Below are positions 44,735-55,639 of a DNA stretch of 64,000 nucleotides, piece by piece. The DNA lies in NCBI GenBank assembly GCA_036346375.1, contig CM070502.1:24460114-24524113 (forward strand), given 5' to 3'. The DNA comes from Guadua angustifolia (lineage: Eukaryota > Streptophyta > Magnoliopsida > Poales > Poaceae). A program made the position numbers and the translations under genes. Every line of letters begins with the position of its first letter. The stretch's first letter is position 1. The notes below the pieces were generated by a model, which saw only the letters and a list, made by a program, of their open reading frames with translations, did no database searches and was not told where the DNA came from.

Positions 44735-45341
44735 GACCATCTCCAGCAGAGTCTCTAAACCAGCTCCTAAAGCTTAAAATAAAAAGTTTAGTAAAAAATA
44801 TAAATCCAGCAGGGCCCCTAATCCAGCCTCTAAAATTAGGAGGCCCCTAAATTTGCCTCCTCAGCCCCAATTCTCAGGGAGCCCCTAAACCAGCCTCTAA
44901 ACCTTAAAATAGGGAGTTCTTAAAGATACACCAGGAGATTGAAGACAGGGAAATACATGAGATGCTTCGAGATGATCTTATTGAGCATTTATGGGCAATT
45001 CACAGCGCTTTGTAGTTTGATTCATTGTTCGGAGTTTCTATTTATCTATTTATCATGTTTTGAAAATTTTAAATTTAAATTTTAAATATCATGTGTTTAA
45101 ATTGTAAATGTTAATATGCTCATGTTTTATGTATTACAAATATTTTTGATTGAATTTTAGTGGTGTCAAATGAAGATTATACATAGCGGATATGTCAAAA
45201 TAGGAGAAAAAGTAAAATAGGGTCTGAGATTTAGGGGATGTTGTTGAACTTGTGCTCTGAAAACAGGGCCTCAAAAAATAGGGGGAGTCCCTAAATCTAA
45301 AATAGGGGTCCTGTTTTAGAGGCCTTTGTTGGAGATGCTCC
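44735..45341 (+). mobile_element. Harbinger/PIF-type deletion derivative
   Basis: The left end GACCATCTCCAGCAGAG (44735) and the reverse complement of the right end, GGAGCATCTCCAACAAAG (45341), form imperfect terminal inverted repeats of the type common in grass PIF/Harbinger elements. Repeated CCCCTAAA/CCTCTAAA motifs fill both ends. Inside, 44926-45015 encodes what looks like the C-terminus of a transposase. The trinucleotide target duplication could not be settled. Confidence 0.6.
44926..45015 (+). pseudogene. C-terminal remnant of Harbinger transposase
   Basis: Reading 44926-45015 gives KIHQ...EDREIHEMLRDDLIEHLW...AL and a stop. The pattern of a charged stretch, then D-L-I/V-E-H-L-W close to the stop, is typical of plant Harbinger-type nuclease ends. 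The rest of the gene is absent. Based on family memory. Confidence 0.5.
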
Positions 45342-45590
45342 GACACGCTGCAATCTGCAAGACGGCGCTGCCTCTTCTCTCCCTGAACCAGTCGAACTCG
45401 ATGGACTGCCATGCGATCGGAGGGCACGTAGGCTGTACCGAGCGAAGAATCGTCGCCCTCTCGATCACCACGCACCGCGCCAAACGATCTGCATGATCCT
45501 CAGGCGGCGTTCACAGCGAGATCATCGAGGATTCTGCGACGAGCAAGCCGAGCTTCCCGTCGACCAATTATTTCACGCTAAAAAACCTTC
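45342..45590. other. Spacer, nothing recognised
   Basis: GC-rich in its first half, then AT-rich towards the next element. No feature could be supported. Confidence 0.4.
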
Positions 45591-46275
45591 TTATATACAG
45601 TAGCTCTTAGGATATAATAGACACATTATCACAGACTGTTTTTTATGAAAATCGTTTGTAATGTATTTCGAACACATCGCAGACGGTTTGTGACTGAAAC
45701 TGTCTGTGATGTCGGATCATCATAGACGGTTTTATCCACAAACCGTCTGTGAAGAAGACGGTTTCATAGACGGTTTGTGGATAAAACCGTCTATGATGAG
45801 GAAATATCACAGACGATTTTATCTACAAACCGTCTATGATGAAAGCGAGAACTTTACAAAACCGTCTGTGATGAGAAAATATCACAGACGGTTTTATCCA
45901 TAAACCATCTGTGATAAGTCTGTGATAAGTCTCGGACTTATCACAGACGATTTTCGGCTAGAACCGTCTGTGATATTCACCTCATCATAGACGGTTTTAA
46001 TTTGAAACCGCCACAAATAATAAATATTGCTAATTACCTCTTCTGCCTTCTAATTTGAAAGAATTGAAATTAAATAATATTATATTTGAAATAATTGGAA
46101 CTAATATTCTACTTACAATAATTGAAAAGAACCACCGAAACAGATTCAAAACTTCGGAGGCCGTTTTAAGGCCCTAAACGATGTTTTTTTGGAATTCCGT
46201 CGCCACACACGCACTTGCACAAACCATCAAAAGTTATGGCCATTTAACAAACATGCTTGGATTTTATATTGGGAG

Positions 46276-46398
46276 ATTTAGATATTTGCCACTCTTCAAT
46301 CTCAAACTTCGACGCCATGTACAAATCATGCCACTGGAGTGGCATTTTTTGTACATGGCGTCGAATTTTCACGTTGAAGGGTGCAAATATCAAATTAA
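46276..46398. repeat. Short hairpin, arms about 60 bp
   Basis: GATATTTGCCACTCTTCAA and CGACGCCATGTACAAA on the left arm pair with TTTGTACATGGCGTCG and TTGAAGGGTGCAAATATC on the right arm, around the centre TGCCACTGGAGTGGCA. The size fits a pre-miRNA-like foldback or a tiny inverted-repeat element. Confidence 0.75.
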
Positions 46399-46709
46399 TT
46401 CTTTTATATTTGCAAACTAGAATCGGTGCCCAAAAGAATATAATCGGAGAGCTCGTCGTGTGATGATTCTGGAGAGCACAAGAACATCAAAATCGAAGGT
46501 ACGAGTCAAAAGTTATAGTGTTTTTACAAGTTTCATTAATAGTAATGGCACATATATTGCAAGCATCATTAATAATCAAAAGTATGGAAAATAAATTTAA
46601 AAGTTTTAAATTTTGCTAATTACCTCTATAGTTTAATAATTTGAAATAATTGAAAATCGGTGTTCGGGTGCTTCACGGGGTTAAAAGGAGGAGGGACACA
46701 TTATATGTT

Positions 46710-46828
46710 AGATGTGATCATACTACCACTAAAGTACTGGATCTTATAAGAACTTTGAAGTAAAGTGTGCTTGGACGAGAGTAGTAATAGGATGGGTGAC
46801 CTTTTAGGAAGTTCTTGTGTGGCGTTAA
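46710..46828 (+). pseudogene. 5S rRNA-derived sequence, near full length
   Basis: The segment follows plant 5S rRNA from its start (GATGTGATCATACTA) through CTAAAGTACTGGATC, GTGCTTGGACGAGAGTAGTA and AGGATGGGTGACC to TTCTTGTGTGGCGTT. Many positions differ, mostly C to T or G to A like changes. The internal C-box core GGATGGGTGACC is intact, while the A-box side is altered. Confidence 0.85.
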
Positions 46829-46834
46829 AAATAT

Positions 46835-46914
46835 CCGGATCCAATCAGAATTCTGAAGTTAAGCGTTCTTAGGCGAGAGTAATATTAGGATGGGTGACCT
46901 CCTGGGAAGTCCTC
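46835..46914 (+). pseudogene. 5S rRNA-derived sequence, second partial copy
   Basis: Begins at the equivalent of about base 28 of 5S rRNA (CCGGATCCAATCAGAA), continues with GAAGTTAAGCG and GGCGAGAGTAATATTAGGAT, and ends with GGGTGACCTCCTGGGAAGTC. It is closer to 5S rRNA than the copy just upstream, and the C-box region is unchanged. No normal spacer separates the two. Confidence 0.85.
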
Positions 46915-47068
46915 CCTAATTTAGTATTTTTAAACTACCAGTTAGAATAGTGTGTGATGAGTCCACATCACAGACGGTCACTGTTTTAGGCTAGAATCGT
47001 CTGTGATGTTAATTTTCATAGACGGTCTGTGATGAGTTTTTTCACAGACTGATGAGGACATCACTTCC

Positions 47069-47265
47069 ATGGATACAGCCACATCTACACATCAATTTGA
47101 ACCCGCTGCTATTATACAAGGACCGGTTACTCGAGCTCACGCACGACAGTTTAATCATCAGGTGAATGTGTTCCTAAGCCTTCACATTAGTGATAATATG
47201 AATGGGATGCTATTTAATGCTTGTGATGATTTGATTGTACTTAGGAACCATGGAAAAGGACCCTC
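47069..47265 (+). pseudogene. C-terminal end of a Ty3 polyprotein (element D)
   Basis: QGPVTRAHARQFNHQVNVFL is the conserved short motif near the end of many grass Ty3 polyproteins, followed by the less conserved NDL...LRNHGKGP-like tail. The reading frame is interrupted at 47266 by the insertion of the LTR element that follows; the sequence appears to resume at 54034. The rest of pol is missing upstream, where the CACTA-like element lies. Confidence 0.65.
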
Positions 47266-49630
47266 TGTAATACCGCGAATCTTCATTGCCAAGGTTTTTG
47301 GCCGGTAATGATTCCACCTTCGTGATTCAAGGATTTGTATTCAGGGGAAAAATATTTATCGTCGCGCTTTTGAAGCTGTTAATAAAGGTTTTGGAATTTC
47401 CCTAGTTTTCGGATGAGGTATCTTTCGAGCTGTTTTGTTTGGCGGTAAGTGTCTTTTCTTGACAAATTGTCATTTCGCGCCAAGAATTGAGATGTAATTG
47501 GTTCGCACTAAGGGTTAAAAGTTGGTTTTTTATTTGTAGGAGGTTTTTTTTGGGATTTCACTTCCCTCACCTAACCTCTCTCTCTCTCCCTTTCCTTATG
47601 TGTGGCTGTCATTTGCTTGGAGGCCTGCCGATTTTTTCCCCTCTCCTCTGGCTCGATTTCTCCCAGGGGCCAGCGCCTCCTCTCCTTTCTTCTCCTGCAT
47701 ACTGGATATTCTCCTCACCGGCGTGAGAGAAGAAGAAGAAGATCAGCGCCTTCCCGGCCTCCAGGCAGGCGCCTCCCCCGCCTCACTGCAGGCTTCCTGT
47801 GGCGGCCTCTCCTCCTCCTGAGGCAGATCAGCAAAGCGGCTCGGCACAGCCCTCCCCCTGCTGGCGGTGAGCTCCTCCCCGGCCGGTGGCACCTCCTTGC
47901 GCTTCCTCTCCACTCTCCAGCCCGGCAAGGCAAGTAGCAACAGATCGAAGCAAAGAACAAGATCGAAAGCAGCAGGCACTGGTCGGTGCTCCCTCTCCTG
48001 GGCGTAGCCCCTCCATGCGCCTGCTCCGGCCAGGCCGCCCAGCTCCGACAGGACTCCGCGAGCACCTCCTCCCTGGTCGATCTGGCTCTCCCCACCTCCC
48101 TTTTGTCCTCCATGGACTTTCTTTGAGATAAACCCCTAGGAATTTGGGGAGTTAAGTTCTTGCATGCAATGTGTTTGTGCTATTGCTTAGCTAGAATTCA
48201 TGATTTTGAGATGTTGGAGGTTGGGGAATGGAGAGACTAGAGAGATTGGGGAATTTTCTGTTCGGGCAGATTTCTGTCCTCGGTTAGAACCGCTGTTTGA
48301 AAATTTTGCAAGCGTTTCCTGGGGGTCCGGCTATTGCAAAAGTTGTAGATAATCGAATTACCTTTCAATGAAGACCGGAATCGCTAAATTTTGTTCAGTC
48401 GTTTAAAATTTATGGTCGTTTTACCGTGTGTTGTCTAATTCTTGTCGCGATTGGTACAGTCTGTGTTCATCTTTGAGCTGGAGTCAGTGAGTGCATTGGC
48501 TGAGTGAATGGCTAGGTTATACGTGTAGTTTGTCTTCTCACGGTTGTTATAAGCTCAAGAACTCGAAAATCCAATAAGCCAGTCAAAAGTTACGCTATTT
48601 AGAAGTCTAGGTGCTGAAATTGGAAATCTACAGCATGCTCCATTTTCCGATCGGAGTTTAGTGTTCGATTTGGAGGCCCTCGAGGTATCTCCCACACGTT
48701 TGGCTTTGAGATAACTGGAGGTCATCCTCTTATGGTTAATTAGGAGCTGAGTTCACTCCATTTGGTTAAGTGAATCAAAAGTTTGGCTCGTTGGAAGGCG
48801 GCAATCCCCTTTGGTCAGATTTTCCGTTTTTCAGGATTTCGGAGTGGGTTGTAGAGTCGATTTCGCGCTAAGTCTTGCGGTTGTTTGGTTGGCATGTTTT
48901 TGAGTGGATTGCCTCTACTTGGAGGTGGTGGGACCCCAGTTGTGGCATCAACTTCTCGCCACCCAGCTTCAAGAGGTTTAAGGCAAGTGCAGTGTATCGG
49001 TTGTGGCTTAGGTGGCCACTAGGCTTTATAATAATACAGTTATCTATGTGTTGCTTTAATATTGTCATGTTTGATTTTGCATGCGATATGATGAATGAGA
49101 ATGGTTAATTGGTTATGCTTTTATTTAAAACGAGTTTATATGCAAGTGTAACCCGTATATCTCTTATACGGTATCTAGTTGATTGCTTGTGTTATGTATA
49201 TGCTTACGCTATGGTTGCATTCGTGTTTATAAGCACGTCTAGTAAGATTATTATCTTTTGATGAAAAGGGTAAGTAATCTGATACATGTGCATTTTTGTT
49301 TGAACGTGTTATGATTTGTTTGATGAACTTCATATGGCTTGCCATTATGAAATTATGCTGCATTCATGGATTGAATGTTATGTGCGATGTTTAATGAATT
49401 TCGTCTAGATGCTGGGATGACATCTTGCTAAATTTTACTTTCATATTCAGGTTCACTCGTTTGATAGGCTAGTGAGAACACTGAAAGTATGGGATTGGAT
49501 TGCGAAAATGATTTGATTTATAATCAACATAGATGGAATTAGTAATTACTCGAGAATTGGTGATGTGAGTATGATTATGAGCGTTGAGAGGGTTGGTAGC
49601 ATCCGTGGCGCGTTTGCACGGGGTGTTACA
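47266..49630 (+). repeat. 5' LTR of coding-free LTR element
   Basis: TGTAATACCGCGAATC to GGGGTGTTACA, followed at 49633 by the primer site. Similar over most of its length to 51652-54033, but not in the GC-rich block at about 47690-48060, where the two differ strongly. Confidence 0.92.
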
Positions 49631-51651
49631 GTTGGTATCAGAGCGGGCTTCAGGTCCGTGGTGTTTGAATGTAGTGAGAAATTCTAGAATAAATTAAAAT
49701 TTTGTTGTGTGAAGGTAGAAACATGGTTTAGGTTGAACCTTTAAAATGTGGTCCTAGGGCAATAACCATAAAACTTGACGTAGAATGGTTAAATAATTTA
49801 AAATTTGACACACACTGATGCACTATAGGAAAGGGATGGGATATCGTTGTATTATTTTACAATGTTCTTTTGAGATTTATGCTATATTGATACTTGTTGA
49901 TATGTTATATGTTAGTCATATTAAGACTATGGTATTATTTATGGCTATGTATATGAAGTGGTATATTGATTAGTGGAGTCCGGTGGGACTCTTTGTGCCG
50001 AAGGGTTCGGCCTGGTCGTGTGGCTGTGGTTGATGGTGCGGCAGTTTAGAGCTAGCACCAAAGGAGAGTTCTTGTGTTTCTGTCATTAATTGGAATGTTG
50101 TTGGAGTGCGTATTTGAATTTTGTCTTTCTTGGTCTTCTTGGATTTAAGGCAAAGAAGAGAGTTTTGTGTTGCACCTTTTTGGTTGCTTTGCGGAGAAAG
50201 ACATGGATTTCTTCGTGTTGTCGATTTCCGGGTTAACGTTTTGGATTTGGGGCTTTAAGGGAAAAAAGTGTTATTCGATCGATCCGCTTTTCCTTTCCGT
50301 GAATTGATTTGTGTAACTCCTTTCCTTCGTGAAATTTTGGAGTTTGATAATTGGTTTGGAGTTTTGCTGAATGACATGGCTTGAGCCCTGTCATTTTCTA
50401 AGTCTTTTCAGAGTCGAGCTTCTTTGGAAGTTTTCGTTGGCTTTTCTGGAAAGGATAAATTCGGGAGATAGTGATTCAAGGAAGAGTGGTTATAAAATTC
50501 TTGCTAAGTCTTGTTGGGGCTTCCCAAAGTAGCTAAGTATGATCATTGAAACCTTTATTGTTAAAGGTGCAAGAATTTTTAGACATATTGGGATGTAAGA
50601 TGAGCTTAGGTTTAAATACCTATGGAATTTGGGTAGCCAGTGTAATCATTTGGATGTATGCCTTTTGTTTAAGGCGTTCTGTTGGTGTGCAATTGAAAAT
50701 TTCCATATGAATTGTGTTTCGCCAAGTGGTGGAGTTAGTGGATGAAAGATTATGAGGAAGAAAGAATGCATACTTATGAAATGGTGTGATGATAGTCTTT
50801 GGACTTGCCATTTAAAGGAAATAAATAGATGTAATGGAAAATGTTGGAGGGTCTTGAATGGGAGCTATTGGAATCAGTCGCTAAATGCTTTATTTCCGTA
50901 AGTTTGTCGGAACTCTCGGTTTTATGAGTTAGACTCAATGTGGGTCAGTCGGAAATGGATGGTTCGGTTGCAACCCTTTTCGTTGAGTAATTGTCTCGTT
51001 GTATGAGACAAGTTTGAAAGAAGGTCAAATTCGGTTTTGGTTGAGGGAATTTGATTGTTGCCCTGTGGGGCTAATCAATTCAATAGTAAGGGATGATTTT
51101 TGATCCTGTTGAAAAGATAAAAGTCGTGTTTTGATTCCTAAAGGATTCCGGCGTTAATTGGTTAGAAATAGTGGTATACTCGGATTCGGTTAGAAGTTGT
51201 TAATGGTTATGTGGCTATAAAGGTTATCTATTGAGGAGAAATGTGAATCAGGGTTTCCTTTGTTCTTAGGAGATTTGGGTTTAGAACCCCAACTGTTCAA
51301 TCGCATAGAATTCAGCGATGTGCTTAATAAAGTATTGTGGCTTGTGTTAATCGTATTATCATGAGTCGTTGGTTGGTGGTATGATTTGGGAATTTTGGCT
51401 GTTTGCTCAGGTCTTGTGCCATGCCAATTTAAGGAGGAAAAGTGAATGTTGATTCGAAAAGGGATGGAATGAGTTAAGTTACTTGCTCCTTTTATTGGGA
51501 AGAGAAGTGGATTGAATTTTGGAGTTCCTCTTGCGTGAGAAATACCCGAATTTGTTGTTTCGGGTATCCTTGTTTTGTATTTTGTTTCCGTTGTTTTTGT
51601 TGGTGTTCCTGTAGTGGTCTAATTCGAGGAAGATTACATAAAGGGGAAGAG
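49631..51651 (+). other. Non-coding internal region of LARD-like element
   Basis: T- and G-rich on the plus strand, with short ORFs only. It starts with the primer site and ends in the purine tract. No known domain was recognised. Confidence 0.8.
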
Positions 51652-54033
51652 TGTAATACTGTGAATCTTCTTTGCGTGGTTTTTGGCGATAATGATTCCA
51701 CCTTCGTGATTCAAGGATTTGTATTCGGGGAAAAATATTTATCGTCGCGCTTTTGAAGTCAATTAATAAAGGTTTGGAATTTCCCTAGTTTTCGGATGAG
51801 GTATCTTTCGAGCTGTTTTGTTTGGCGGTAAGTGTCTTTTCTTGACAAATTGTCATTTCGCGCTAAGAATTGAGATGTAATTGGTTCGCACTAAGGGTAA
51901 AAGTTGGATTTTTATTTGTAGGAGGGGTTTTTTTTTGGGATTTCACCTCCCTCATCTAACCTCTCTCTCTCCCTTTCCTTATGTGTGGCTGTCATTTGCT
52001 TGGAGGCCTGCCGATTTTTTTCCGTCTCCTCTGGCTCGATTTCTCCCAGGGGCCAGCGCCTCCTCTCCTTTCTTCTCCCTACGCCCTGGATATTCTCCTG
52101 AGCCGGCACCAGCAGGAGAAGAAGCAGAAGCATCAGGCGCCCCTTCCCCTGGCCTCCAGAACCGGCGCCTCCTCCCCTGCCCTCACCTGCCGACTTCACT
52201 ACCGGCAGCCTCTCCCTCCAGCCGAGGCTGATGCAGCAGCAGCTCGGCCTGGCCCTCCCCCTGCCGGCGGCGAGCTCCTCCCCAGCCGGCGGCTCCTCCT
52301 TGCGCTTCCTCTCTCTAGGCCAGCAGCAGCAAGTAGCAGCCGCATCAGCGAGCAGCAACGCCTGGGTCAGTGCTCCCTCTCCCTGGACGTAGCCCCTCCA
52401 TGCGCCCTGCTACGGCCAGCCTCCGGCCAGCCGCCGCCCAGCTCCGGCAGGACTCTGGCGAGCTCCTCCTCCCCCGGGCCGATGCAGCTCTCCCTCACCT
52501 CCCTTTTGTCCTCCATGGACTTTCTTTGAGGTAAAACCCTAGGAATTTGCGGAGTTAAGTTCTTACATGCAAGGTGTTTGTACTATTGCTTAGCTAGAAT
52601 TCATGATTTTGAGATGTTGGAGGTTGGGGAATGGAGAGACTAGACAGATTGGGGAATTTTCTGTTCGGGCAGATTTCTGTCCTCGGTTAGAACCGCTGTT
52701 TGAAAATTTTGCAAGCGTTTCCTGGGGGTCCGGCTATTGCGAAAGTTGTAGATAATCGAATTACATTTCAATGAAGACCAGAAGCGCTAAATTTCGTTCA
52801 GCCGTTTAAAAGTTATGGTCATTTTACCGTGTGCTGTCTAATTCTTGTCGCGATTGGTACAGTCTGTGTTCATCTTTGAGCTGGAGTCAGCGGGTGCGTT
52901 GGCTGAGTGAATGGCTGGGTTATACGTGTAGTTTGTCTTCTCATGGTCGTTATGAGCTCAAGAACTCAAAAATTCAATAAGCCAATCAAAAGTTACGCTA
53001 TTTAGAAGTCTAGGTGCTGAAATTGGAAATCTGCAGCATGCTCCATTTTCCGGTCGGAGTTTAGTGTTCAATTTGGAGGCCCTCGAGGTATCTCCCACAC
53101 GTTTGGCTTTGAGATAACTGGAGGTCATCCTCTTATGGTTAATTAGGAGCTGAGTTCACTCCATTTGGTTAAGTGAATCAAAAGTTTGGCTCGTTGGAAG
53201 GCGGCTATCCCCTTTAGTCAGATTTTCCGTTTTCCAGGATTTCGGAGTGGGTTGTAGAGTCGATCTTGCGCTAAGTCTTGCGGTTGTTTGGTTGGCATGT
53301 TTTTGAGTGGATTGCCTCTACTTGCAGGTGGTGGGACCCATGTTGTGGCATCAACTTCTCGCCACCCAGCTTCAAGAGGTTTAAGGCAAGTGCAGTGTAT
53401 CGGTTGTGGCTTAGGTGGCCACTAGGCTTTATAATAATACAGTTATCCATGTGTTGCTTTAATATTGCCATGTTTGATTTTGCATGCGATATGATGAATG
53501 AGAATGGTTAATTGGTTATGCTTTTATTTAAAACGAGTTTATATGCAAGTGTAACCCGTCTATCTCTTATACGGTATCTAGTTGATTGCTTGTGTTATGT
53601 ATATGCTTACGCTATGGTTGCATTCGTGTTTATAAGCACGTCTAGTAAGGTTATTTTGTTTTGATGAAAAGGGTAAGTAATCTGATACATGTGCATTTTT
53701 GTTTGAACGTGTTATGATTTGTTTGATGAACTTCATATGCCTTGCCATTATGAAATTATGCTGCATCCCTAGATTGAATGTTATGTGTGATGTTTAATGA
53801 ATTTCTTCTAGATGCCAGGATGACATCTTGCTAAATTTTACTTTCATATTCAGGTTCACTCGTTTGATAGGCTAGTGAGAACACTGAAAGTATGAGATTG
53901 GATTGCGAAAATGATTTGATTTATGATCAAGATAGATGGAATTAGTAATTACTCGAGAATTGGTGATGTGAGTATGATTATGAGCGTTGAGAGGGTTGGT
54001 AGCATCCGTGGCGCATTTGTGTGGGGTGTTACA
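51652..54033 (+). repeat. 3' LTR of coding-free LTR element
   Basis: TGTAATACTGTGAATC to GTGGGGTGTTACA. Sequence outside about 52078-52470 matches the 5' LTR with few changes, suggesting recent insertion. Confidence 0.92.
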
Positions 54034-54713
54034 CCGTCGTGGACCAAAATTGGACCAAATATCAAGTTCAAGTCAGATTGAGAAGAGAACAAGTCCGAGT
54101 CCAGTTCGGCCTCACCAACAACGCTAACTTTAAAAGGTCATAACTTTTGATTCCGAAGGTTTCTGGAGGCCCATGAGTACACGTTTGAAAGATCTCGGAG
54201 TCTTCTTTGCAAAGGATTCAACCTCACCTCAAAACTTCTTCAGATGCATCTGAAAACTGCCAAGAACCACACGTTGCTTTTTCAGTCCGAGTCAAACTCT
54301 AGTCAAAGTAGACTTTGTGCTTTGAATTTGAGTTGTATTGAATCTCCTATACTTTGGCCGACCCCCTCCTTCTCCCCTAGTATAAATAACCACCCAAACC
54401 CTCATCTAGGACTTGGGTTTTGTTAGATTGAAAGTTAGCTTTACTACTTCATGTGCTAATCGCGCGTGTTGGCTAAACCGCCCGAATTACTATCCACAGA
54501 ACCCCACCTTTCTCTAGTTTTCAGATTGAACAATTCAATTCCATTGCAAATTCAGTTATTTGTTCATCTTGTTCTTGCTTGTTTTTCGGTTGCTTGCAAG
54601 GACAAAGGCCTTCGTGGTCAGGTTGATCGTGCTTCCCGCAAGATCAATAACATTTCGGGAGTTGGTGTAACGATTGCTAAGGCGCATCGTCTGGGGACGG
54701 TGTAGTCGGGTCG
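54034..54713 (+). repeat. 3' region and LTR part of Ty3 element D
   Basis: The sequence continues D after the insertion at 47266. It contains a TATA box (TATAAATA, 54381-54388) followed by a leader-like stretch with TTGGGTTTTGTTAGATTG. D's LTR start could not be fixed; its 3' end lies at 62507, beyond the minus-strand Tat element inserted at 54714. Confidence 0.6.
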
Positions 54714-55174
54714 TGTCGACGTTTGTTTCCGACAATAATGAAAAGAGGGCTACGCGCTGGACCCAAACTCGATGGTAGCACAAGAACACCCGATGTATAC
54801 AGGTTCGGGCTCTCACGATGGAGATAATACCCTAGTCCTGTGCTCTGGAATTATATGTGGCTAGCTGATTGCCGATGAGATGTTACTGTCTTGTTACATT
54901 TGAGATGCCCGTCCCTCCCTTTATATAATAGAGAAGAAGCGGTTACAATATTGAGTCCTACTCGGATACAGTAGGGTTTCTATCTGAGCCCGTGTCGGTT
55001 TGGATTACAATCATCCCTACCCAATCGACTCGGTTTCTTTAACTAAGGCCTATCCCGATTCTTCACGCTTTGCTTGGCCCAAGTAACCTTCAGTTTTATC
55101 CGATCGACATGATCCAAGTTACTTTGGTGAGCCTTGAAGGACTGCTTGGTGGGCCGGGACATACATATCCCACA
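54714..55174 (-). repeat. 3' LTR of minus-strand Tat element
   Basis: On the minus strand it runs from TGTGGGATATG (55174) to CGTCGACA (54714). TTATATAAAGGGAGGG on the minus strand near 54928-54913 is a TATA box. It matches 61975-62434. The terminal CGTCGACA resembles the LTR end of the first Tat element at 10338-10345. Confidence 0.9.
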
Positions 55175-55639
55175 TGAGCCCGAGTGCTTCATGATCGAAT
55201 GCCTTCCATTTATTAAGCCTTCCCGAGTGCTTTTAGCGAGTGCTTGTCGTTGGGTAAAAGAGGTCACGAAGAACTCGCCGAATTCTCTTTTGTTTTGAGC
55301 TGTCTTTGTCCCGGATTACCAGGCCGACTGATTTCTTGTATGTTTCAAAAATCATCTTTACGGCACTTTTGATTTAGATTCAGAACGCTTATCGACTTTT
55401 GGCCTGACATGAGGCATACCATAAGAGGATCTTGCTTCTGGGGTGGTACCCATCTATTCCGTGCATTACGGGTTTACGGCTTTGGGCCCATCTTGGGGCA
55501 TACCACTTGTTAACTTGATTCTTTTGGGCCATCGGCGATTCGTCGTCGTCGCGTCTTGTGACCCCACCACGAAATGCTCCTAGGGCGGTTTGGGGTTTTG
55601 GGAAAGGTGATCGATTTCCGCTCGGGAGAATCGGCGCCG

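Larger units (their letters stand above)
45600..47060. mobile_element. CACTA-like element with palindromic subterminal repeats
   Basis: 45624-46010 holds about ten copies of CAGACGGTTTT / AAACCGTCTGTGAT motifs, several as head-to-head palindromes, and 46940-47054 holds more. Such subterminal repeats mark CACTA elements, and the motif is the same as near 11370-11540. The CACTA termini themselves are degraded. The body between holds a hairpin and 5S-like sequences but no transposase, so this is a non-autonomous or dead copy. Confidence 0.55.
47266..54033 (+). mobile_element. LTR retrotransposon without coding capacity (LARD-like)
   Basis: Two LTRs of about 2.37 kb, primer site TGGTATCAGAGC at 49633-49644, an internal region of 2.0 kb and a purine tract (AAAGGGGAAGAG, 51640-51651). 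No gag or pol motif is readable in either strand. Flanking 5-mers are CCCTC (47261-47265) and CCGTC (54034-54038), a one-base mismatch. It would need proteins from a related element. Inserted into the pol end of element D. Confidence 0.88.

Noticed and set aside
47715..48113. ORFs on both strands in the LTR at 47.6-48.1 kb
   Set aside because: They fall in the hypervariable GC-rich LTR block and are not kept in the other LTR.
47266..54033. Two independent solo LTRs rather than one element
   Set aside because: A primer site follows the first, a purine tract precedes the second, and flanking 5-mers nearly match, so one element is the simpler reading.
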